Shown: one piece after another, positions 51,687 to 60,036 of the stretch
Layout of the letters: each line of letters starts with the position of its first letter
Numbering within the stretch: the stretch's first letter is position 1
Origin: Rhodobacter sp.
GTDB lineage: Bacteria > Pseudomonadota > Alphaproteobacteria > Rhodobacterales > Rhodobacteraceae
Reading direction: 5' to 3'
DNA length: 64,000 nucleotides
NCBI GenBank assembly: GCA_027489175.1
Contig: JAIYAE010000020.1
Span: forward strand, 57,330 to 121,329
Made by a program: the position numbers and the translations under genes
Notes under the pieces: generated by a model
Told to the model about the DNA's origin: nothing
Database searches by the model: none
What the model saw: only the letters and a program-made list of their open reading frames with translations

Positions 51687-52015
51687 TCGCTCTTCCCTCT
51701 GGCGCGCCGCCGCAAGGCCACGGTCACCAGCGCAGAAATGATCAGACCGGCAAGCGTCATATACCACAGGTTCGCGATCAGATCGGACCACGCACAATCC
51801 GGAGCTCCACTCCGCTCGGCACGCGCCGCAAGCACCCCAAGCGCTGCAAGGACGACGACACCCGAAGCGAGCCCCCACCCCAGCACGAGCGCCAAAACAA
51901 ACCGCCAACCGCCTGACGCGGCAAGCTTGACCAGTATCCATGGCCCCACGGCGATTGCCAGACCGGTGCCCGTCAGAAGGGCGATCTGCTGATACAACCC
52001 GGCATCGCACGTCAT
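51683..52015 (-). CDS. Integral membrane protein of the ten-gene operon (110 aa)
   Basis: A 110-residue protein with three helices: QIALLTGTGLAIAVGPWILV, FVLALVLGWGLASGVVVLAA and LWYMTLAGLIISALVTVALR. Two cysteines lie near the N-terminus and in APDCAWSDL. The start at 52015 has AAGGAA upstream. It follows the AAA+ ATPase gene by 22 nt and overlaps the next gene by 4 nt. Its fold looks similar to the 128-residue neighbour; the two could be a pair. Confidence 0.76.
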   Translation of the reverse strand: MTCDAGLYQQIALLTGTGLAIAVGPWILVKLAASGGWRFVLALVLGWGLASGVVVLAALGVLAARAERSGAPDCAWSDLIANLWYMTLAGLIISALVTVALRRRARGKSE

Positions 52016-52037
52016 CGGTGCGTTCCTTGACTGGGCC

Positions 52038-53966
52038 TCACCCCTTCCCCTCCAGATACCGCCGCTTCGCCTCTTCCGTCCGGCCGAAGTCGCGCACCAT
52101 CGCCTCGATGGCCACCTCGTCCGACTTGTCGGCATAGCGGAACTCGCTGTCGGCGTAGCGGTTGATCTCCTGGATCACCATCTCGACCGAGATCGGGGTC
52201 ATCAGCCCCCGGATCATCGCCAGCTTCTCGTCATAGGACTTGAAGAGGAACAGGTCCGGCTCCGCCATCCATTCATCCGGCAGTTCAAAGTCCATCGCCC
52301 GGACCTTCACCGCATCGGTGATGTTCTTGATCGCGCGGCCCGTGAACCGCTCATCCGCCTGCTGGATCGCCTTCAGATAGGCCCCGATCTTCGCGAGCGT
52401 GTCGAGCTTCCCGATCTCGCCCGACACCCGGTCCCAGACCTTCAGAAGCCCCTCCTCATGCGGCTTCGAATGGCCCTCGAAGCTGGCAGCCACGGCCTTC
52501 TTGATCTCCTGCGCCGCAAACAACTCGTGCTCGCCAACGGGAATGGAATGGTTCTTCCCCAGCAGCAGCGAGAGGATGTCGATGTAATCCTCCTTCGACT
52601 GCGGCCCGTCGACCAGAAACCGCGCCCCGGCGCGCTGGCGCAGCGCATCGTCCACGTTCTCCGGGTAGTTCGAGAACATGCCGAACGTGCAGTTCCCCCG
52701 CACCACCGTCCCCGCCCCGGCAAAGGCCTGCATGAAGACCGCCGTCACCTCCTGCTGGCCCGCCGAGGACTGCCGGTCCCCCCGCTTCCCCGCCACCTGG
52801 TCGATGTCGTCGATGGTCCCGAACCCGATCACCGAAGGGTCCAGCACCGCGTCGATAAACGCCTTCGCGTTCTGCCCCGACTTGCCCTGATAGCTGTCGA
52901 TCTGGTCGATGGAGAAGTTCTGATACCGGAACGGATACCCCGCCACCTTGCAGTAATCATTCAGCAACCCCGCCATCATCTGGATCAGCGTCGTCTTCCC
53001 CGTGCCGGGCTTCCCATCCCCCATGAAGGTGAAGATAAACCCGCCCAATTCCGCGAATGGGTTCAGCCGCCGCTCGAAATCATAAGCCATCAGCATCTTC
53101 GACAGCCGCAGGCTTTGGTACTTCGCGATGTGGTTGCCCACCACCTCATGCGGCTTCTTGAAGGCCATGGCGATCATGCCGCCCTTCGCCGCCTTCGCCG
53201 GCTTGAACCCCGCGATGGTCAGCCCGTCGGCCTCCACCTTCCACGACGCGCCAGTAAACACGGACACCCGCGCGCCATTCTCCGCCCGGATCTGCACCTT
53301 CTTCATCAGCGCTTCGGCAAAGGCCGACACCACCGCCACCAGCTTCACGTCATCCGACGCCAGCGCCCCAATATCCTGATCCAGCTCCCACAGCGCCCCT
53401 TGCAAGGCCAGGGGGGCGTTGTCGGTCAGAACCTCCTCAACCTCGCCCAGTTCCACCGTCCCCGGCCCCACATGCGGCGCGATCAGGTACGCGAGCGCAT
53501 TGGCAAAGGTGAACAACACCACCAGCGCCTCGCCTTGCAACAGCTCGCCGAACTCCGCGCGCCGAGCGTCCGGCACCCGCCCCTCCAGGTTCGCCTTCTT
53601 CAACTCGGCGAGCCCGGACTGAGCCGCAAAGGTCTCCCCCATCGCCAACGCAATCGCCAACGACCGCCGCAGCGCGTTCAGACAAGCCGCTTGCACCGGC
53701 GAGACCAACCCATCCCCCAGTCCCTCCACGCGCTCGCCTAGCCGCACCCCGCCGGGCCGAGCCGTCGAGCGCGTCGCCATCCCCGGCACTGTCGACCGGA
53801 ACGTCGGCCGCGTTCCCACACCCGGCGATCGCTCCGCCTGAACCGCGACTACCAAAGGTTTCGCCAATCGCGGCGCATGATCGAACCCAAGGACCATCCC
53901 CAACGCCGCCTCATACTGCGCCCGGATCGTCTCTTCCTTCAGCTCCATCGTGTCGCGCGTGCTCAT
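52038..53966 (-). CDS. AAA+ ATPase of the ten-gene operon
   Basis: A 642-residue AAA+ protein. The N-terminal 300 residues are specific to this family (ELKEETIRAQYEAALGMVLG, ALVVLFTFANALAYLIAPHV). The AAA+ core has Walker A GKPGTGKTT at about 318-326, Walker B FGTIDDID at about 382-389, and a sensor-1/arginine region MFSNYPENVDDALRQRAGARF (about 430-450), where ALRQRAGARF matches the usual arginine-finger position. The C-terminal 180 residues are helical. All ATPase residues are present, so it is likely an active hexameric remodelling motor. ATG at 53966 uses AAAGGG within the dispersed repeat upstream. Adjacent genes suggest a substrate at the membrane. Confidence 0.9.
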   Translation of the reverse strand: MSTRDTMELKEETIRAQYEAALGMVLGFDHAPRLAKPLVVAVQAERSPGVGTRPTFRSTVPGMATRSTARPGGVRLGERVEGLGDGLVSPVQAACLNALRRSLAIALAMGETFAAQSGLAELKKANLEGRVPDARRAEFGELLQGEALVVLFTFANALAYLIAPHVGPGTVELGEVEEVLTDNAPLALQGALWELDQDIGALASDDVKLVAVVSAFAEALMKKVQIRAENGARVSVFTGASWKVEADGLTIAGFKPAKAAKGGMIAMAFKKPHEVVGNHIAKYQSLRLSKMLMAYDFERRLNPFAELGGFIFTFMGDGKPGTGKTTLIQMMAGLLNDYCKVAGYPFRYQNFSIDQIDSYQGKSGQNAKAFIDAVLDPSVIGFGTIDDIDQVAGKRGDRQSSAGQQEVTAVFMQAFAGAGTVVRGNCTFGMFSNYPENVDDALRQRAGARFLVDGPQSKEDYIDILSLLLGKNHSIPVGEHELFAAQEIKKAVAASFEGHSKPHEEGLLKVWDRVSGEIGKLDTLAKIGAYLKAIQQADERFTGRAIKNITDAVKVRAMDFELPDEWMAEPDLFLFKSYDEKLAMIRGLMTPISVEMVIQEINRYADSEFRYADKSDEVAIEAMVRDFGRTEEAKRRYLEGKG

Positions 53967-53977
53967 CGGCAAAGCCC

Positions 53978-54022
53978 TTTCATCTGTCTGAAAATATCCC
54001 GGGGTCCGGGGCAGCGCCCCGG
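53978..54022. repeat. Dispersed repeat TTTCATCTGTC-N5-ATATCCC with GC hairpin
   Basis: TTTCATCTGTC (53978-53988), five bases, then ATATCCC, followed by hairpin CCGGGGC / GCCCCGG (54006-54012, 54016-54022). The same order of parts occurs at 14062-14089 and beyond. It lies in the only long gap of the ten-gene operon and supplies the Shine-Dalgarno of the ATPase gene. Confidence 0.8.
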
Positions 54023-54035
54023 GGGTGGCCCCAGG

Positions 54036-55160
54036 TCACAACGTCGGAATCAACCGCCCCCCGGCCCCCACGACGAACTTTCGAAACGCGCGCAGGCCTG
54101 CTGGATTCTGCTCCACCAGCACCTGATACGGCCGTTCTGGCAGGATGATCATCCGGTCCTGCCGCGTGGCCCCAAGCTCGGCCCCGGCCACAGCGTCCAG
54201 CGTGTAGACCTGCCTTACCCAGGTTGAGAACCAGCCGTCCTTGACCTCTTCCTCGCGGTCGGACACCAGGTCCTCCACCGTCCAGACCAGCGCCCAATCC
54301 TGCCCCTCGGGCGCCCTCGCGCCTTCCAGCACCTTGGAGATCGGGCCGGATTGCAGCGTGAAACTGGCGGAATACATCGGCCCAAGGATGATCCGCCGCA
54401 ACCGCCTGGGGTGCAGGTCGGGGAAGTCCTTGTCGAACCCCGTCGCGATCGTCAAAAGCTTCAGGCCCCCGACCGACTGCGCCATCAGCGCGGCCTGCGC
54501 TTGCGGCCAGCGCGCCTCATCTGTTGGCAAAGGTTTCCGGCCGCTGTCCTCGACGTCCATCAGATAGACCACCGGCAGGTTGGACTGAGTGTCCCAGACC
54601 GCCCAATGCACCAGGAAATGCCGCCGCTCGCCCCGGTTCTCGATCCACTGCGCATCCGGGTCGTTCCGCGCCCAGAAGATGCCCCCCGCCGCCAGCGCCT
54701 CATAATAGTACCGCTGCGACAGTGCGAACTGCAGCGCCGTGGGGATCGTCAGGTCCCCCACGATCTGCCGCACCATCCTGTCCTTAAGCTCCGTCTCGGA
54801 CGGCATCCCCGCCAGATGCCGCGCCGCCTGCTGGGCATCGACGGCCATGGTCATGAGTTCCTGAGCAACCGGAAACCCGCTTTCATGCCGGTCGATGGTC
54901 AGCCGCGCCGCGCCCTCCCGCCCGGTCATCAGATACTTGTTTGACAGCGCCCGAAACGTCCCCGCCACCGCCGTCAGGTACTTCCCCAACACCCGCGCCT
55001 CCGTCCGCGTCAGCCGCCCCTCGGTCTCCATCTCCGCCGCCACCCGGCCTAGATGCCCGGTGATCCGGTCGAACTTGGCAAAGTAGCGCCGGGCGACGAG
55101 CGTGTCATAAAGCTCGTGATGGTCCGAGGTGAGGACGTCCTTGACGGTGGGGTCAGGCAT
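54036..55160 (-). CDS. Soluble protein of unknown function in the ten-gene operon
   Basis: A 374-residue soluble protein, no named family. The N-terminal half is helical (DHHELYDTLVARRYFAKFDR, VLGKYLTAVAGTFRALSNKY). The C-terminal half is mixed: WIENRGERRHFLVHWAVWDT, LPVVYLMDVEDSGRKPLP, RIILGPMYSASFTLQSGPIS, DWALVWTVEDLVSDREEEV. No nuclease or protease motif is evident. The start at 55160 follows AAAGG and lies inside the 3' end of the upstream small membrane gene (8-nt overlap). It immediately precedes the AAA+ ATPase, so it may be the ATPase's partner or substrate adaptor. Confidence 0.78.
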   Translation of the reverse strand: MPDPTVKDVLTSDHHELYDTLVARRYFAKFDRITGHLGRVAAEMETEGRLTRTEARVLGKYLTAVAGTFRALSNKYLMTGREGAARLTIDRHESGFPVAQELMTMAVDAQQAARHLAGMPSETELKDRMVRQIVGDLTIPTALQFALSQRYYYEALAAGGIFWARNDPDAQWIENRGERRHFLVHWAVWDTQSNLPVVYLMDVEDSGRKPLPTDEARWPQAQAALMAQSVGGLKLLTIATGFDKDFPDLHPRRLRRIILGPMYSASFTLQSGPISKVLEGARAPEGQDWALVWTVEDLVSDREEEVKDGWFSTWVRQVYTLDAVAGAELGATRQDRMIILPERPYQVLVEQNPAGLRAFRKFVVGAGGRLIPTL

Positions 55161-55422
55161 CGCCGCCTTTGCCCCCATTGTCCTCACGAGTTACTTGCTT
55201 CGGCATTGGTATCCATACGAGCCGAACGAAACCCACCAGCACCAGCACGACTCCAATCAGAATCGCCCACCCAAGCATCCCGACTCCGATCACGCCGAGT
55301 AGGCCAATGGTGCGCGGTGCCAAACTATCCGTGGAGTCCAGGACACCCAGCAAGGTCCCACCTCCAAGAAAGAAGATTGCGCAGGCAACCAGCAGCGCGA
55401 GGCCGCCCAGAAGCTCCTTCAC
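55153..55422 (-). CDS. Small two-helix membrane protein (89 aa) of the ten-gene operon
   Basis: Helices at about 3-25 (ELLGGLALLVACAIFFLGGG) and 40-68 (LLGVIGVGMLGWAILIGVVL continuing VLVGFVRLVW), then a charged tail (PKQVTREDNGGKGGDA). No family recognised. It starts 3 nt after the stop of the coiled-coil gene and overlaps the next start by 8 nt. Confidence 0.75.
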   Translation of the reverse strand: MKELLGGLALLVACAIFFLGGGTLLGVLDSTDSLAPRTIGLLGVIGVGMLGWAILIGVVLVLVGFVRLVWIPMPKQVTREDNGGKGGDA

Positions 55423-55425
55423 GCC

Positions 55426-56496
55426 TCACTCCCCATACGCGTTCTTGTCGTGCTTCTCGACAATCGCCGCAAAGCGCCGGGCAAAGCGCTCATCCGCCTT
55501 CGCCTTCTGCTCCAGGATCTGCCGGGCAAAGACCATATGCCCCTCATGCGCTTCCAGCATGTCGGCCATCTTGTCGTTGGTCGCGGCACCAATCGCCGCC
55601 ATAGCGGTCTGGGCCTCCTGGTCGGTCTTCACCCCGATCTCGTTGATCCGGTGTGCCACGTCCTGCTGCTGGGCGGTCTTCAACGAAGACGTCAAAGCAT
55701 CATACAGCACCACCCGCTGCTTCGTATCCGTCTGCAGCTTGTTGATCAGCACCAGCTGCGTCGCCGCCTGGTTCTGCAAGCTGTCGACCCAGGTCTTGCC
55801 CTTCTCGATGTACCGCTCCAGCGTCTGGCTCTTCGCCAGCTTCACCTGCTCATCCTGCACCAGCGCGTTGTACTGCGCATTCAGCATCGCCAGCTCCGTC
55901 TCCAGCTTGGTCCGCGCCGCCGCGTCCTGCTCGACGCTGATCTTGTTCTCCAGCTCGATGATCTTCGGGTCTAGACCCGCCACTTCGGCCCGCACCGCCT
56001 CAAGCGCGCCCACGGTTTCTTCCCGCTCCGTCAGGGTCGAGGCCAAGTTCCCCTCCACCCGTGTCTTCTGCACGTTCAGAAGGTCCAGCTGTCCCTGCAA
56101 CAGCTTCACGATCACGTCGGACTTGGAGATCAGGTCCTGCAGCTTGTCATCGATGGTCGCCGCCCGCATCCGCTCCTGCCGCATCGACTCGGCTTTGGCC
56201 GATGAGAAGATGCCGATGAACGATTCCATCCCCGTCTTCGTGCGCATTTCGGCAAATTCCGCCGAAAAGCCCGCCGTCACATCGTCCAGCCCCATGATCA
56301 GTTCCGCGATGTTCGCGTTCATCAGGTCGGTATGCTTGCTGACATCTTCCAGCGTCGCATTTTCCACGTCCAGCACAACGCCCTGGTCCAGCTTCGACCG
56401 CGCCGCCTCGATCCGGCTGGTGATGGCCGAGATCTTCGCCTGCGCTTCGGCAACCTGAGCTTGGCTTTCCTTGATCTGCGTATCGAAATCGGCCAT
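55426..56496 (-). CDS. Coiled-coil protein, first gene of the ten-gene operon (TelA-like features)
   Basis: A 356-residue, almost wholly helical protein. Long heptad-like stretches cover about 5-40, 125-215 and 215-345 (QIKESQAQVAEAQAKISAIT, ENKISVEQDAAARTKLETEL, LNAQYNALVQDEQVKLAKSQ). The part QNQAATQLVLINKLQTDTKQ followed by LYDALTSSLKTAQQQDVAH recalls toxic-anion-resistance TelA proteins, but the match is by eye only. No membrane segment, so cytosolic. GGAGGG precedes the ATG at 56496, a strong site. A dyad operator candidate lies 26-58 nt upstream, so this is the promoter-proximal gene. Confidence 0.8.
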   Translation of the reverse strand: MADFDTQIKESQAQVAEAQAKISAITSRIEAARSKLDQGVVLDVENATLEDVSKHTDLMNANIAELIMGLDDVTAGFSAEFAEMRTKTGMESFIGIFSSAKAESMRQERMRAATIDDKLQDLISKSDVIVKLLQGQLDLLNVQKTRVEGNLASTLTEREETVGALEAVRAEVAGLDPKIIELENKISVEQDAAARTKLETELAMLNAQYNALVQDEQVKLAKSQTLERYIEKGKTWVDSLQNQAATQLVLINKLQTDTKQRVVLYDALTSSLKTAQQQDVAHRINEIGVKTDQEAQTAMAAIGAATNDKMADMLEAHEGHMVFARQILEQKAKADERFARRFAAIVEKHDKNAYGE

Positions 56497-56521
56497 CTGA
56501 CCCTCCGTTGAACCGTGTGTG

Positions 56522-56554
56522 CATCACATAGTGATGTAACAGCGAATTACATCA
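56522..56554 (-). promoter_or_regulatory. Overlapping dyads upstream of the ten-gene operon
   Basis: Two overlapping inverted repeats: CATCAC-ATA-GTGATG (56522-56536) and TGATGTAA-N7-TTACATCA (56532-56539, 56547-56554). They lie 26-58 nt before the first ATG of the operon, overlapping the likely promoter. Good operator candidate for an unlinked regulator. Confidence 0.6.
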
Positions 56555-56680
56555 TCCCGAACCGGGTTTTTCGGAACCCCTCGGGCAATGGCCCAAGTCT
56601 TGCCGCAACTGCAGCCAATCGCCAAGTCCTGATTGCCCTGCGCCAGACCCGCACCCCGGCGAAGCCCTTGAGGAAAGCCC

Positions 56681-56731
56681 ATTTGCTCTTTTGGCAAATA
56701 CTCTTGGGAGCGCGAGGGGCTGGCCCCTCGC
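56681..56731. repeat. Stacked hairpins downstream of panC
   Basis: ATTTGC / GCAAAT around 7 nt (56681-56699) and GCGAGGGGC / GCCCCTCGC around TG (56712-56731). Probable terminator region of panB-panC, of a composite type I associate with Rhodobacteraceae gaps. Confidence 0.65.
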
Positions 56732-56807
56732 CGCCTTGAGGAGGAGCGGCACGCGACGACGAGGTAAAAGGAATGCGCGGCACGCGCTCAATTTGATAAG
56801 CGCGAGG

Positions 56808-57641
56808 TCAGACCGGAATGTTGTCGATCAGCCGCACGCCATCAACCCAGGCCGCCGCCAGCATCCGGCGCGGGCGGCGCGGGTCGTCGGACGGCATCAG
56901 CGTCTCGGCATCGCGCAGCTCGATGTATTCCACCCGCTCAAACCCGGCCCGGCGCATCGTCTCCGCCGCTTCGCGGATCGCCATCCGGTCGGCGTGGCCC
57001 GCGCGAATGTCATCCGCCGCCCGGGTGATCGCCGCATAAAGCACCGGAGCCTTCACCCGCCCCTCGACCGTCAGCCGCACATTGCGCGACGACATCGCGA
57101 GGCCGTCATCTTCCCGGATGGTCTCGCAGCCGACAACCTCGACCGGCACATTCAGATCCCGCACCAGCCGCAAAACGACCTGCAGCTGCTGCCAGTCCTT
57201 TTGGCCGAAATAGCCCTTGTCGGCCAGGCTCATCCCAAAAAGCTTGGTCACCACCGTCGCCACACCATCAAAATGGCCTGGGCGCATGTAGCCCTCCAGC
57301 GGCTGGGCCACGCCTTGCATCGTGACATTGGTGATAAAGCCCTCGGGGTAGACCTCTTCGACCGGCGGGGCAAAGATCGCATCGACCGGCACGGTGGCCA
57401 GCAGGGCCGCATCGGCCTCTTCGCTGCGGGGGTATTTCTTCAGGTCCTCAGGGTTGTTGAACTGCTTGGGGTTCACGAAGATCGTCGTGATCACCCGGTC
57501 ACATTCCGCCCGCGCCCGGCGGGCCAGCGACAGATGCCCCTCATGCAGCGCGCCCATGGTGGGGACGACGCCAATCACCTCACCCGCCGCGCGCCAGCCG
57601 CGGGCCTGCGCGCGCAAAGCGGCTACTGTCCGCAGGATCAT
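56808..57641 (-). CDS. panC: Pantothenate synthetase
   Basis: Joins pantoate and beta-alanine with ATP to make pantothenate, cytosolic; 277 residues. Motifs: [19 protein letters not shown] with the HIGH-like [64 protein letters not shown] and the KMSKS-like [11 protein letters not shown]. The start overlaps the stop of panB by 4 nt, so the two are coupled. Standard panB-panC pair for coenzyme A precursor supply. Confidence 0.97.
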   Translation of the reverse strand: MILRTVAALRAQARGWRAAGEVIGVVPTMGALHEGHLSLARRARAECDRVITTIFVNPKQFNNPEDLKKYPRSEEADAALLATVPVDAIFAPPVEEVYPEGFITNVTMQGVAQPLEGYMRPGHFDGVATVVTKLFGMSLADKGYFGQKDWQQLQVVLRLVRDLNVPVEVVGCETIREDDGLAMSSRNVRLTVEGRVKAPVLYAAITRAADDIRAGHADRMAIREAAETMRRAGFERVEYIELRDAETLMPSDDPRRPRRMLAAAWVDGVRLIDNIPV

Positions 57642-58468
57642 TTCTTCACCGGCAGGACATCGGGGAATGAGTGTTCTTCGGCCGGGAACGCCCCCGACCG
57701 CACCTCGGCCGCGTAAGCCGCAATCGCCTCATCCGCCGCTTTCCCAAGCTCGGCATAGCGTTTCACAAATTTCGGGCGGAATTCGGTGAACAGGCCCAGC
57801 ATGTCATCGACCACCAGCACCTGCCCGTCGCAGTCCTTCCCCGCGCCGATCCCGATGGTCGGGATGGTCAGCGCGCGGGTGATCTTGGCGGCAAGGCCCA
57901 TCGGCACCTTTTCCAGCACGACCGAGAACGCCCCCGCCGCCTCGACCGCCTTGGCGTCCGCCATCACCTTGGCGGCCTCGGCATCGCGGCCCACGACCTT
58001 GTAGCCGCCCAGCGTGTTCACCGCCTGCGGAGTGAGGCCCACATGCGCCATTACCGGCACGCCGCGCGCGGTCAGAAAGGCAATCGTCTCGGCCATGTGC
58101 ACGCCGCCCTCCAGCTTCACCGCCGGAGCGCCGGTTTCGGCCATCAGACGGCTCGCGTTGCGGAAGGCCTGCTGCGGGGATTCCTCATAAGACCCGAAAG
58201 GCATGTCGATCACCGGCATCGCCTTTTGGGCGCCCCGCACCACGGCGCGGCCGTGCAGGATCATCATCTCCAGCGTCACACCCAGCGTGCTGGGCAGCCC
58301 GTGGATCACCATACCCACGCTGTCGCCCACCAGCACCACATCGCAATGCGCGTCGACCAGACGGGCAACGGGGGTGGAATAGGCCGTCAGCACCACCAGC
58401 GGCACACCCCCCTTGCGGGCCCGGATATCGGGCGGCAGCACCGCGCGGACGGGGGAGGTGGCGCTCAT
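57638..58468 (-). CDS. panB: Ketopantoate hydroxymethyltransferase
   Basis: First committed step of pantothenate synthesis, transferring a hydroxymethyl group from methylene-THF to ketoisovalerate; 276 residues, TIM barrel, decameric in relatives. Seen: [34 protein letters not shown] with the metal-binding Asp, [36 protein letters not shown] and [21 protein letters not shown]. Promoter-proximal gene of panB-panC. The gap to the divergent cupin gene is 170 nt. Confidence 0.97.
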   Translation of the reverse strand: MSATSPVRAVLPPDIRARKGGVPLVVLTAYSTPVARLVDAHCDVVLVGDSVGMVIHGLPSTLGVTLEMMILHGRAVVRGAQKAMPVIDMPFGSYEESPQQAFRNASRLMAETGAPAVKLEGGVHMAETIAFLTARGVPVMAHVGLTPQAVNTLGGYKVVGRDAEAAKVMADAKAVEAAGAFSVVLEKVPMGLAAKITRALTIPTIGIGAGKDCDGQVLVVDDMLGLFTEFRPKFVKRYAELGKAADEAIAAYAAEVRSGAFPAEEHSFPDVLPVKK

Positions 58469-58638
58469 TTCAAGTCCCTCGCGGTTCTTATTCTGCCTGA
58501 CATATGGGCATAATCAAAACTCCGCCGCAACCGCTTAGCGCCGCAGCGCAGCACCGCCGACCGTGACGTCACGGGCAGGCCACGGGGTTGACCCGGGCCG
58601 TCCGACCGGCCCTTGATGCAAGAAAGAAGGAGAGCATC

Positions 58639-58980
58639 ATGTCCCTTACCCAGCGCGTCACCCGGGTTGGCACCGCCCCGGAAACCAGCCAGCCAGCCCC
58701 TGAAAAGCTGATCTCGGGCAATCCGGTGCATACCACCTGGAACCTGGAAGACAGTGGCGGCCTATACTGTGGCCTCTGGCAGTCCACCCCCGGCAAATGG
58801 CACGTCAGCTATTCCGAGTGGGAGTATTTCCACATCCTCAGCGGCTATTCGATCCTGACCGGGACCGATGGCACCGTTACACAGCTGCATGCCGGTGACA
58901 GTCTGATCATCCGCCCCGGCTTTGTCGGGACCTGGGAGGTGGTGGAAACAACCCTCAAGGATTACGTCATCCGGACCTGA
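58639..58980 (+). CDS. Cupin domain protein (DUF861 type)
   Basis: A 113-residue single-cupin protein of the cupin_3/DUF861 family, related to (S)-ureidoglycine aminohydrolase-like proteins but of unknown substrate. Seen: GLWQSTPGKWHVSYSEWEYF, then HILSGYSILTGTDGTVTQLH, then AGDSLIIRPGFVGTWEVVET. The E-x-x-x-I-L-SG and GD-x-x-x-x-P-G-F-x-G-x-W signatures are present. AAGGAG precedes the ATG at 58639 at ideal spacing. Its stop is 2 nt from the stop of the convergent L,D-transpeptidase gene. Confidence 0.9.
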   Translation: MSLTQRVTRVGTAPETSQPAPEKLISGNPVHTTWNLEDSGGLYCGLWQSTPGKWHVSYSEWEYFHILSGYSILTGTDGTVTQLHAGDSLIIRPGFVGTWEVVETTLKDYVIRT

Positions 58981-58982
58981 GC

Positions 58983-59882
58983 CTACCCTTGCGTGTTGCC
59001 CTGGGTGCCGACCGTCACCACCGCATCGGGCAGTTCCGGGCCGGGGCAATCCTCCGGCTCGATCCCGCGGCGCTGGCAGGCGGCAAGGCGCTTCTTGTCG
59101 GCCTTCTCGGCGGCCGCGCGGTCCTTCTCGGCCTGCTTGGCGATCAGCGCCAGATCCTTTTCCTTCTGCGCCTCATTCTCTGGCGTGTCCGGGATCATGC
59201 GGCCATAGGCGTCTTCCATCTGCGGCCCTTCGGCGGCCAGGCTTTCCACCTCAGTCCGGACCTTGACACGCGTCCCGTTCGGCACGCGGTTGTAAAGGTC
59301 GATGGCATCCTGGTTGAAAAGGCGGATACAGCCCGCGCTGGTGGCATAACCGACCGAGGCGGCATCCGATGTGCCATGGATGCGGAACATCGTGTCACGG
59401 CCACCACGATAGAGATACAGCGCCCGCGCGCCCAAGGGGTTCTGCAGCCCGCCGGGCAGACCACCGGCATAGGCCGCGTAAAGGTCAGGCCGGGTGCGCA
59501 CCATGTTGGCGGTCGGTTGCCACGCGGGCCATTCCGCCTTGCGCCCGACCACGCCGGTGCCCCGGAACGACAGCCCCTCACGGCCCACAGCAATGGGATA
59601 GCGCATCGCGCGGCCGCCCTCCATCACCAGGTAGAGCTTGCGCGCATAGGTATCGACGACAATCGTCCCCGGCGCCTCATCCCCGGCAAAGTCAACTTCG
59701 GCGCGCTGGTTGCCACCGGCCAAGAACCGTTCGGGCACAGCTTCGATGAAGAACTCACCGTCCTGGATGCCCTCATAGCCGGGAACAACGTCCGGCGTGG
59801 CGTCAGGTTTCGGGTTGCCTGCGCAGGCGGCAAGCAATGGCAGGGCAAGGATCGCGAAGATCCGGGCAAGGGAATGGGGCAC
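58983..59882 (-). CDS. L,D-transpeptidase lipoprotein
   Basis: Periplasmic L,D-transpeptidase that makes 3-3 crosslinks in peptidoglycan or attaches proteins to it; 299 residues. Lipoprotein signal MPHSLARIFAILALPLLAAC (lipobox LLAAC). YkuD domain about 70-210: VVDTYARKLYLVMEGGRAMR, FRGTGVVGRKAEWPAWQPTA, and the active site MFRIHGTSDAASVGYATSAG followed by CIRLFNQD, with His and Cys in place. The C-terminal 80 residues are a charged helix (KEKDLALIAKQAEKDRAAAE), then a disordered end. It is a second YkuD-fold gene in the window besides the one at 33365, which lacks a signal. Confidence 0.94.
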   Translation of the reverse strand: MPHSLARIFAILALPLLAACAGNPKPDATPDVVPGYEGIQDGEFFIEAVPERFLAGGNQRAEVDFAGDEAPGTIVVDTYARKLYLVMEGGRAMRYPIAVGREGLSFRGTGVVGRKAEWPAWQPTANMVRTRPDLYAAYAGGLPGGLQNPLGARALYLYRGGRDTMFRIHGTSDAASVGYATSAGCIRLFNQDAIDLYNRVPNGTRVKVRTEVESLAAEGPQMEDAYGRMIPDTPENEAQKEKDLALIAKQAEKDRAAAEKADKKRLAACQRRGIEPEDCPGPELPDAVVTVGTQGNTQG

Positions 59883-60036
59883 TTGGCAGACTCAAGGTTA
59901 TGGCAGTTGGCGGCAGCTTGCGCCACGCGCGGGACCGTCCGTCAAGTGCAAACCGTTAAAATTCTCGAATCTTTCCGAAGGTTTCGCGCCCCGGACCGGA
60001 TTCCCATCCGATTCCGGGGCGCGCAGGCCGTGCGGC

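Larger units (their letters stand above)
56497..56807. other. 311-nt gap between the ten-gene operon and panC
   Basis: The left part (56497-56560) holds the operon's control region with the dyads at 56522-56554. The right part holds stacked hairpins (56681-56731) downstream of panC. No gene is seen. Confidence 0.6.

Noticed and set aside
55426..56496. Firm assignment of the coiled-coil protein as TelA tellurite resistance
   Set aside because: Similarity is limited to a helical segment and was judged by eye. Coiled coils often look alike, and no partner typical of TelA loci (XpaC-type or Ter proteins) is present.
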